64,000 nt of DNA from Symbiodinium natans (lineage: Eukaryota; Sar; Dinophyceae; Suessiales; Symbiodiniaceae), in the NCBI GenBank assembly GCA_905221605.1, contig CAJNDS010000200.1:62001-126000 (forward strand), read 5' to 3'. The position numbers and the translations under genes are program-made. How positions within the stretch are numbered: the first letter of the stretch is position 1; every line of letters begins with the position of its first letter. Shown one piece after another: positions 55,626 to 64,000 of the stretch. The notes below the pieces were generated by a model. That model saw nothing but the letters and a program-made list of their open reading frames with translations, was not told the DNA's origin and ran no database searches.

Positions 55626-56115
55626 CAAGTGTCCAGGGCCCCTAAGTACCGCGCCTGCCAGCACAAACGACACCTGTGTCGCGCCCGCCAACGTTTCGCG
55701 CGCCCCGAGCGCGCGCGCGCGCGGCACCGGTCCAGGGCCCCTAAGTACCGCGCCTGCCAGCACAAACGACACCTGTGTCGCGCCCGCCAGCGTTTCGCGC
55801 GCCCCGAGCGCGCGCGCGGCAAGGATCCAGGGCCCCTAAATACCGCGCCTGGCAGCACAAACGACGCGTGTGTCGCGCCCGCCAGCGTTTCCCGGGGCCC
55901 GGCGCGCGCGCGGCAAGGATCCAGGGCCCCTTAATACTGCGCCTGCCAGCAGAAACGACACCTGTGTCGCGCCTGCCAGCGTTTCCCGCGCCCCGAGCGC
56001 GCGCGGCAAGGGTCCAGGGCCCCTGAGTACCACGCCTGCCAGCAGAAACGACACGTGCGTCGCGCCCGCCAGCGTTTCCCGGGGCCCGAGCGAGCGCGCG
56101 GCAACGGCCCAGGGC
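55626..56115. repeat. GC-rich minisatellite, five units of 92-102 bp
   Basis: Units begin GTCCAGGGCCCC at about 55629, 55730, 55827, 55919 and 56011. Each contains CCTGCCAGCA, a palindrome CGACACCTGTGTCG (or variant) and CGCCAGCGTTTC. Changes in the palindrome arms in units 3 and 5 keep most pairing. Because unit length is near a multiple of three, long repetitive frames appear on both strands; I do not regard them as genes. Confidence 0.92.
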
Positions 56116-56375
56116 GTGCTATGGTGCGTGATGTGGCGCGTGATGTGGTGTGCGTGATGTGGTGCGTGGATGTCGCGCCTGTCATGGCGCGTGATGTGGT
56201 GCGTGCTGTAGTGCATGATGTGGCGCGTGATGTGGTGTGCGTGTGGTGGGTGATGTGGTGCGTGATGTGGTGCGTGGATGTGATGGGTGATGATGGTGGG
56301 TGATGTGGTGCGTGATGTGGTGCGTGGATGTGATGGGTGATGATGGTGCGTGATGTTGTTTGTTGAGTCAGGTGG
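56116..56375. repeat. GTGATGTGGTGC minisatellite
   Basis: Irregular array of GCGTGATGTGGT and GGATGTGATGGGTGATGATG units; a block of about 55 bp is duplicated in tandem near 56.26-56.35 kb. Confidence 0.92.
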
Positions 56376-56389
56376 TGCGTGATGTGGTG

Positions 56390-56482
56390 AAAGAGGAAGG
56401 AAGGAAAGAAGGAGGAAGGAAAGAAGGAAGGAAGGAAGGAAGGAGGGAGGAGGAGGAAGGAGGAGGAAGGAAGGAGCGCGGG
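56390..56482. repeat. GGAA-rich purine tract
   Basis: GAAGGAAGG/GGAGG repeats, pure purine over about 90 nt. Confidence 0.95.
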
Positions 56483-57419
56483 ACAGCCCCAAAAGTAAGA
56501 ACCCCACACAAAGATGTGGGGAAAAATGGCTTTCAGGTTCGTAAACAGCAACCCTCAACCTCGGTCCTAGGGTCGATTTGGGGCGCCCCCAAAAAAACCA
56601 AACTGTTCTTGGGCTTTCTAGGGGTTTACGGCCAATAACGATTGAAAGTGTGTTTGGATAGGTGGACGCTGACTCTTCGCTTCTCTACTGTGCCGGCCGC
56701 GCCTGTGATGAGAGGCCGAGACAAAGATGGAGGAAGGAGTCGTAGGCGTCGGTGAGAGCCTGCCAGAGAAACTAAGGTTCGGGGCTTAGGACCTTTGAGC
56801 ATGAAAGTGACACACCACATAGCGCACTTTGATACTCAACGGCACCCCCAACGGCACCTGCATGGCAATGCAAAGCATGGACACCTCCAAAGCAACTGCA
56901 ACATGTCGATGTCGCGGGTGTGTCTTGATTTACAAAAGCAGACAGGCAGCTCAACATGCAGGCCGCACAGGAAGGCAATGCATCAGATGGGTCCAGAATT
57001 CACTAGCTGTTGTCTGCTGCCTGCCTTGGCAACTGCTGGACCATCATCGGCTTCATTCATCTGACTCATGAAGCACCTTGCGTGCGCGTCACACTGACCC
57101 GCTGTGAATGCGCTGACTTGCGCTTGGCACACGAAAGCAGACTGCACTTTGCAACACTGACGAAGCAGGCCTGATCTGCCAGACACAGAGCAGGTTCACC
57201 CACATTGAGTAGTGAACCACCTGCTTTGACTAAAGCTGCCGTCTTCCTCTGACTTTCTGCTACCCTGCGACCACCGCAGCCCGACCTTGTTGGAGAGAAA
57301 TTCCCTGTCTACGACCTTGCTGACGAAGCGTAGACGAAAGCCACAGCTCTCGCCAACAACCTGACACTTCGATGCCAACGTTTCCACACTTCTCGGAAGC
57401 TTTTTCGCTGCACCCACCA

Positions 57420-57680
57420 TCCCTGGGGTTCAGTCGGGCTCGGCTTCAGCTTCAGTCTGAGGGTTCTTGGCATTGGGGGATCCATCCAGCGCTTATTGAG
57501 CCACATTGAGCCCTCCATCCCCCTGACACGGGCAGTGGTGAGAGAAGACGTAGGATCATCAGGATTCATCAGGCCCAGCCTCGCCAGAGATTCTGGACGC
57601 GGAAGGGTGCTCTCCCAGATGTTCGGGGTACGCCACCTGAAAAGCTTGTTCCTTTGAACCCCGGGAGACTCATACATGTC
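57420..57680 (-). CDS. Possible exon of an unidentified gene
   Basis: Minus-strand open segment with varied, coding-like composition (NKLFRWRTPNIWESTLPRPE, then ARVRGMEGSMWLNKRWMDPP). It lies downstream of the stop at 57728, so it would belong to another gene. No splice borders were fixed and no family recognised. Confidence 0.3.
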
Positions 57681-57727
57681 TCCACATGCATTCTCATGCA
57701 TCTTCCAGAGGAGGAACCCGAAGAACA

Positions 57728-58075
57728 TCAACAAGCGCAGATGCAGTTGTCGGCCTTTACGCCATTTTCTAAGCTCACAACCTCGAAGCCGGTGTCAAGG
57801 TAAGCTTGCACCACACAAGACCTGCAGAGCAATGCCGCTGCGCCGCTGCGCATGGCGGGCGATTGCCGAATGGAGATGGAATGCACATAGCATACATAGC
57901 CAGAATGCTCCCTGAAGAGGAAGATGGACAACACACCGCGAAGCAATGCTTTTCTGCCACCCGACTGAGCTCGCACCTCGCGCCGAAGTGCCGGAAAGTC
58001 CTGCACTGCGAAAGGTGACATCGCCGGTTGGATTTGGTCGGCATGTGCAGGCATGTGTATCCAGATGACCGGCAA
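57728..58075 (-). CDS. 3' exon(s) of an unidentified gene
   Basis: A minus-strand frame of 115 codons ending TGA (57728-57730). Coding-like segments are FAVQDFPALRREVRAQSGGR, ending near a GT at about 57.95 kb, and CVVQAYLDTGFEVVSLENG, ending in NCICAC before the stop. Whether the frame is one exon or two exons around a short intron is unclear. No family recognised. Confidence 0.4.
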   Translation of the reverse strand: MPVIWIHMPAHADQIQPAMSPFAVQDFPALRREVRAQSGGRKALLRGVLSIFLFREHSGYVCYVHSISIRQSPAMRSGAAALLCRSCVVQAYLDTGFEVVSLENGVKADNCICAC

Positions 58076-58540
58076 AAGGATGCTGGGAAAACAGCCGTCA
58101 GCAGTCCTGGGGTCCGTGTTGCCGATAGCAATGGCCCTGCGATGGGGTAGGGAAAACCTACGGAGTTACGGGAGTTCTTCTTAGAAAGCTCGATGCACGG
58201 CTTCATGTACAGTACAAGCAACGCTCAAAGCAACCCAGTGTCAGTTCTCTTTGTGCTCCCCGTCAGAGGAATCTTGGCGCCAAAGGCGCAAGCATTAGCT
58301 CAGAATACAGATTCTGCAGGGCTGGCTCTTTGCAGCCGCCGCCATCTCAGAAGGACGAAGGCACAGCACTCCAAGTTAACCACGACCAGCTTGCATGCGC
58401 TCACGTGCGCTGAATGGCAGGTGGCTGTCAGAGCCCGTCTTCCTGCAGGATCAGCCCGAATCAACAAATTACATGGAAGTGGCTGCAATTCACTGCTGCA
58501 TGTGCTGTCCGGCAACGGAAAATGACATGGTCACCCTCGC

Positions 58541-58605
58541 GCTTCACGGCTGGTCTCCTTCGCTTCTTCTCCTTCTCGCTGACTTTGTACAGTGACTGGC
58601 GCTTC
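58541..58605 (-). CDS. Possible basic exon
   Basis: YKVSEKEKKRRRPAVKRE with an AG before and GT after on the minus strand. Could be a nuclear-localisation-like segment of the gene ending at 57728. Confidence 0.3.
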
Positions 58606-58870
58606 TCCTGTACAGGTCACAAAGTGCGCCTCCGACACACAGCAAAGTTGAATATGCATCTTGAGCCGATTGCAAACCCCAGGGGTGCTGCCAGGATTGC
58701 TGCTCTTTAACGGTTGCAGCCCTTGCAGGGAGCAACGCCACACTCAGCCCTGCGGCCTTCTTCTCTTTTGGCTGCGTGTCCTGACAATGTCAGAGGACAT
58801 TCTCAGGGCATGCATCCCGCTACCCAAGGCTGCATGACTGTGAAATCGCGGTTGCATGCGGTTGCTACGA

Positions 58871-60440
58871 CTACGCGTCGTCACGGTCACTGAAGCTGCA
58901 GGCAAACTTGGCCTTGAAAATCTTGTCGGAGGCTTGAAGCATCTCATGCGGCCTCGGAGATGACAAGCACAGATGACAAAGGACTGATTATACACGTACG
59001 AACATGTACGAGCAAATACGGGCAACGGACTTCAATGGACTTCATGTGTCTAAGCCTTTGAGCCTCTTGGGACTCTTGGGCCCCATAGCCTTTGTGCCTC
59101 GGATCCTGGCTTGATGCCGAATCGCTGCATCCACCGCCGGCGCTCGTCCTCCGCTTAGGACACCAGGCAGAGCTTACGGCAAGATGAGACAAAGGCCCTT
59201 CCCCAGTGGCACACCTTGTCCATGCCGGAGAAGTCAGGTCTCTCAGGCGCCTGGTTAGGATCCTCAAGCAGGTCCACACAGTCGTCGAGGGCTTTGATGC
59301 TGGCATACTCTAATCTACGGTCACGAGGCGGGGCGGGGGGGTGGTTAAGAACAACCCAATGTGAAGGCAAGCAAACATGAGCTGCACAAATACAGAAACA
59401 ACAAAGAAGAATGAAGAAGAAACAACAAATAAAAAGATTAATGTGTCAGAAGTACCATGAGCAATATAAACTCCACATGAATTTCGCAGCACATATCTGT
59501 TCCACACACTACAAACCGACGGATGTCATGAGCATGTTTTGATGTGTATACAGCTGTATCAATGTGCGTTTGCGTGTTTCTGGAAGCACCATCTTCACTT
59601 CCATCCAAGGCCAGCTGGCAGAACATCGTTTACAAGGCGGATTCCTTACAATGGCCCCTCGGATGCGAGGAGCCTCCTGCTTCACTGGCTTCTCCGCCCA
59701 CGGCGAGGGCGTGGCATCATCCGCATCCGTAGGCATGGCCTGCCACCCAAAATGCTGAACCCCTAATCCCAGCCTTCCTAAACCCTAAGCCCTAAGCCCT
59801 AAACACATTATGAAGACATCCCCAACACTGTCCCTACTCCAAGGTCATAGGAGCGCGCCTTGGGATCCAGATCCAGCCCGTGAAGCCACTTCTGGGGCTT
59901 GGCCGGTGCCTCCAGCTCCTGAACAAGTTGAACAAGATGACAAGTTACAGATAGAAAAGCAGATTGAGAGAGGGAGATAGAAAATTGAGGTAGAAGGAGA
60001 TAAGGAGATCGCAGAAGATCGCAGAATGCCCTGGCAAGACCGTTTTGAGAGATCTGAGATTACGGTATAAAGATCTCAAGAGCGCATCTGTCCTCGGGTT
60101 TCTTGTAGCCTCAGTCGCGGGTCGGGCACAAGTTTCGAGTCTGCTACTGTACTTCACAGCCAAAGGCACAGCTCTACGATCCCATCAGTCGGCATAGCAC
60201 GGCACAGCTTCATGATGCTTGATGCGTTCACCCACAGCCCCACGCTGGGAGTTCGACTGTACTTGCGCTGGGCATCAACTGCCTCGTTGACACCCGGCCG
60301 GCTGCCATCCACGGCACCTCGACTGCATTCGACATGCCCTACTTCCGACACTCTGTCCCAACCCTGTGCTTGGACACGGGCCAAGGGTGATCATCCGGCA
60401 CACGCCGCACTTCAGCGTTCCGGTGGAAGCTTCGACCTGG
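58871..60440 (-). CDS. Unidentified multi-exon gene, C-terminal part complete
   Basis: Minus-strand exons in order: about 60165-60330 (AQRKYSRTPSVGLWVNASSI), 59838-59918 (KPQKWLHGLDLDPKARSYDL), 59650-59739 (ADDATPSPWAEKPVKQEAPR, with a GTAAGG donor), 59215-59309 (IKALDDCVDLLEDPNQAPER), 59098-59153 (DERRRWMQRFGIKPGSE) and 58871-58942, which encodes MLQASDKIFKAKFACSFSDR and ends DDA with a TAG stop at 58871-58873. The last exon is exactly 24 codons. Charged, soluble-looking protein; no family recognised. N-terminal exons may include SFTANVARLQQTSWAAVLTF near 60.67 kb. Confidence 0.55.
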
Positions 60441-60859
60441 CGTGAGCGGACCACACTAGTTCAACAGCGTCACGCACTTGTGATGACCCGTGAGGCACTA
60501 GGCCGCCCACCCAACACCCCCATTGTAGCTGCCAGCAGACCCAACTACAAACCCCCGCCTCCCCCCGCCGCTCGTGGCGCCAGGGCGCCCTGCGCCAGAA
60601 GACTCCCCCCAAGGCTACCTGAGACGAAAGTTAACACAGCTGCCCAGCTTGTCTGCTGGAGTCGTGCAACGTTGGCTGTGAAGGAATGGGCTATGACTGG
60701 AAACATCCCTTCTACCACGCTCGCCTCGACACAAAGACACAAGAGCACGTCGAAACGTATGCTCCGAGGAGGCGCAGCATGGTATTTGGGCTCTGCCGCC
60801 ACTGCGAGCTCTGCCACGGCCGGGGAGCAGCACTGGCGAACCGCACCTCGTTCGGAGTG

Positions 60860-62580
60860 AGTCAGTGAGTCAGCGAGTGAGGCGAAAAAGATCTCAGATT
60901 GCGACTGTGACCGGTAGGATGAACATCTTCAACAGTAAAAACCCAGAACCATCGTGCGAGCATCTCTGCGACGTGCGGTTTACAAGACTCTCACGCAGAA
61001 CGGGGGAGTGAGGACACCCATGCTTACCAGAGTTCTTCCTCGCTTTGCCGCTATGCACAACTTTAAGGCTCAGGAAACTTGGCAAACGGGTTCAAGGTTA
61101 CAAGTACCCAAAGCAAAAAGCGAACTACAACCTCCACAGTTGCCCGTGTCCTGGGGCATGGCTTGGCAGGCTGCGTGCATCCAAGCCGCTTTTTGCCAAC
61201 CTTCGTGCTTCTGCCTGAGCGAGTGCTCTGGCGGACTGGTAAACAGTACACCGGACAGCACACCTCAGAGCACAGCGTTCCAAAAACAATCGTGCCCTAC
61301 TATGGCATGATGTTTTGTTAATCTAGCACACTACCTTTCAATACAAAATCAACATTACATCTAAGTTGTGCTAGTAGTAAGCTATAACAGCTGTCACATC
61401 ATCAAGAATTTCTCATCTTCTGCTCGAAAATGGTACGAACCATATTCAGGCATTTACGAGTATTCCAAAGCATCGCACAATACTCTCTCGCAATTTCCTA
61501 TCATACCGCACAATACCGTTTTCTTATACAACATGCTTAGAACTAGTAACTTGCAGCTCCCAAGCCTCAACCTCAGCATGCTTTCATGACACCGGGTTCC
61601 TCGAAATGTGGGGCCCGCCTCCTCTGGCCATGCGTCCTTCAATCCACCCAGGATTCCCTGTCAACAGAAGCAAAGAAGCCAAAGCTGGGAATCCGTTGAA
61701 CCAGTGCTCCAGTGCCCGACTTGTGAACGCTCCCTTCGTAATCTTGAGAATATATTCTGGGTTCGTACCTAAACATGGGTCTTCAGGACCCTATAATATT
61801 CGGGAGTTTATGGGGTTAAGGCTGATAAGGGTGTAGAGTTGGGATTTAAGGGCGTTGTGGGGTGAAGAGAAACCTGAGTTCTTCTTTCGACTGTCTTTCA
61901 CAAACGAGAATCCTGGACAAAACTGCCCACCTTTGGCCACTCGGAAGTCAGTAAGATGTCGATACCTGCACCAAAGGCATCCAATCCCGTAAGGAGATGC
62001 TTTCAACATCTTTCAACCCAAAAAAACACCCTGAACTCCACTTAACCCTATCAAAACCTGATGTCAAGATGCACCTCCGCTGTCTCCGATCTCCTCGCTC
62101 AGACGCTCTATGGCAAGGGGCGTGTAGCAGCCGTCCAGGAACCTTTGACTGTGAAATTCAAGAACGTAGCTCCGAGATGCCCTCGACCCCAACGCTGCCA
62201 ACATGGGAACTTAAGCCTCTCGCAGCTGCGTTTGCATGTACTCCTTCTTCTTCTCTTTCGCCTGGTGCATTTGGATGTCCGGATGTGGTTTGTGACGGCT
62301 AAAGCCGAGCAGATTACAGGAAGCTGAAAGACTCAAAGGGAAGAGCTCCCACAAAGCCAGACGGCCCAAGGAAATGGGCTGAGACACCATGCCAGTGAAG
62401 CCCCGCGCGCTCTACCTCGAGCCATGGCTTTCTGCCCTGTAACGGCAATCCGCTGCACTAGCCTGTCCGGGCCTTGAGCTCCTCCCAAGATGGCCCGGAG
62501 CTCCTGGAATTCAACGCAATGACTCTACGCATGCAGTGCTGCGAGATGCTATGTACCCCGTCCCTTCCAGTCCTCCATCC
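60860..62580. other. Spacer with no confident gene
   Basis: A plus-strand segment near 62.07-62.17 kb (VSDLLAQTLYGKGRVAAVQE) looks coding-like and would be the only plus-strand exon in the window, but no borders or partner exons support it. Otherwise nothing seen. Confidence 0.35.
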
Positions 62581-62853
62581 CTACGAGTCCTGAACGCGAA
62601 GCCCTGAAGCATCCTTCTGGGACGTCCTGGCGGAAGACGGCGTTGCCTCCAAAGGCGGCGGGGCCCCCGCGAAGAGCCCACGGTCCCCTTCCTGCCAACG
62701 AGGAAAGGGGGGAGAGGGTAGCCTGCTGTGGTGCTAGCGGGCGGTAGTGATGGTGGTGGTCATGTTCGTTCTCGTAGCAGTGGCGGTGGTGGTGGTGGCG
62801 ACAGCCGTCGTTTTGTAGTAGACAAAGAAGTAGAAGTAGTGGCAGTAGTGGAA

Positions 62854-62895
<42 letters not shown>

Positions 62896-63990
62896 CATCA
62901 AGCACGAATGGGGTTATCTACGGCCGCAGCATAAGTACCAGAGCAAAGACAGCAGCGAGGCCTGCGCGGCATACTTGGACTTAACGTCATCGGCTTGGGG
63001 CAATGTCTGACCTTGAGTGCCAGATTGTAGTAGAACGTGGCCAAGGCAGACCACAAAGTCCCCCAACACGAGTCCCACACCATCTTGATCATCATTGTCA
63101 TCCTGCGAGTCGGCTCGAATACTCATGCGCAACCGGCAGGGCTGCAGAATTAGCTGGAACAACCCTGCTCTATGTCCGTGCAGAAATGGTGGTGAGCTCG
63201 GTCTGGCAATTCAACAGCACATGCTTAGCTACCAGGACCTACCACTGCTGGCTGCATGCTGCTCGGCTACAAGCTGCAGTGCTCCATCCCCCCCCGACGC
63301 ATCTCGGCAGAGTGTTTCTTTCGTCCTGCTCCTCGAAGAGTTCGGCCTTCAACCGTCCCGACAAGTAGGCAACCTGCACAGGATAGGGTTCGACACGCCA
63401 GTCACCGGCGACACATCACACAACCGCGATGGTGCACATTTCGTGGCTTCAACAGGCTCAAGCAGAAAATCGGGCATCCATGTATGCGAAAAAGGCTGCC
63501 AAATGGCCAGCCATAACTTTACCACTTGTACGCCGCCCAGCAGCACACAATGATCAAAGGGCAGGTTGCAGGTGCAACTTACGCGAAGGCTTCAGTTGAG
63601 CTGCTGGGCAGGCAAGGCAAACACTACTCAAACAAACTCGACAGTGTCCAGGAGCCTTCTTTGGGCACATCTGGACTGCAGAGGAAACAAAGCGCGGATC
63701 CAGACAGAAGTGATCATCTGCAAGGCTTCTGTCAACCTCTTGTAAGGATCTGCCGAATGGTACGCTTGCTTCAGATCTGCATGTTGAACACATTAACGAC
63801 GCCGCCGTCCGCCCTTACTCCTGCAACTGGAAACACATCTTCGACCACATTGCGAATAAACCTCTCGGAGAAAGGTAAGACGTCAGTCACGAAGCTTAGT
63901 CAGAGGGCCATCTACCCTGATGCGTCGGGTCCTCTTGCGTCCTTTCCCACCGCCCTCGTCGCGGAAACGGGCTGGGTCAACGCACGGTGC
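62581..63990 (-). CDS. Unidentified multi-exon gene, 3' part; continues beyond the window
   Basis: Minus-strand exons in order: about 63890-63985 (ARFRDEGGGKGRKRTRRIRV, weak), 63819-63861 (FIRNVVEDVFPVAG, GTAAGG donor), about 63680-63776 (LKQAYHSADPYKRLTEALQM), about 63296-63360 (LKAELFEEQDERNTLPR), 63012-63083 (WDSCWGTLWSALATFYYNLA) and 62581-62691 (LFAGAPPPLEATPSSARTSQ, TAG stop at 62581-62583). A CTG run lies in the last intron. The 63.05 kb exon is hydrophobic. No family recognised, and the 5' end lies outside the window. Confidence 0.5.
62851..62893. repeat. CAG trinucleotide repeat
   Basis: About 14 CAG/CTG units, apparently within an intron of the minus-strand gene ending at 62581. 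Confidence 0.95.
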
Positions 63991-64000
63991 AGGATAACCT

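Noticed and set aside
54275-55772. Several Cys/Val and His/Thr ORFs of 100-330 codons
   Set aside because: Translations of GT microsatellite.
55346-56558. Repetitive ORFs across the GC-rich and GTGATG minisatellites
   Set aside because: Unit lengths near multiples of three create long frames on both strands; no start context, domain or splice evidence.
62061-62327. Plus-strand gene
   Set aside because: One coding-like stretch only; no splice partners and opposite to every other gene, so noted but not called.

Overview
This looks like nuclear DNA of a dinoflagellate, most likely of the Symbiodiniaceae type. Coding sequence is cut into many short exons (35-450 nt) with both GT-AG and GC-AG introns. 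Every gene I can support lies on the minus strand, as in unidirectional dinoflagellate gene arrays. Plant-type TTTAGGG telomeric repeats are present. A Copia-type retrotransposon carries a 13-nt match to the 3' end of the dinoflagellate spliced leader in both LTRs. Most long ORFs in the window are microsatellite translations or shadows.

Layout, left to right: 1.47-10.09 kb, a nearly complete translation elongation factor 3 gene (HEAT repeats, two ABC domains, chromodomain-like insert, basic tail). 11.7-17 kb, exons of an unidentified membrane protein, mixed with CT/CTGT microsatellites and a GC-rich dispersed element. 21.2-26.6 kb, exons of an unidentified soluble protein. 30.2-41.1 kb, a transmembrane RING-H2 E3 ubiquitin ligase of the FLY1/TUL1 family, read from its membrane helices to its last codon; its long introns hold two oppositely oriented telomeric arrays and a foldback element. 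41.57-52.32 kb, a complete Copia-type LTR retrotransposon with identical 156-bp LTRs and a 5-bp target duplication. 52.6-53.9 kb, an intronless membrane protein with a PAS-like region. 54.3-56.5 kb, a large GT-rich and minisatellite block. 57.3-64.0 kb, exons of at least three further unidentified minus-strand genes, the last running off the right edge.

The most unusual object is the retrotransposon. Besides gag-like, protease, integrase, reverse transcriptase and RNase H regions, its 2,642-residue polyprotein has a methyltransferase-like insert between integrase and reverse transcriptase, and a C-terminal region with the H-x-D...H...R pattern of Fe(II)/2-oxoglutarate dioxygenases. A separate upstream ORF ends in a HAD-like fold. 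An element combining possible DNA-base modification and oxidation functions, in hosts known for heavy cytosine methylation and for hydroxymethyluracil in DNA, is the best candidate for an undescribed system here. These domain calls come from motif reading only and need profile searches. Identical LTRs, intact frames and a clean target duplication indicate a very recent insertion.
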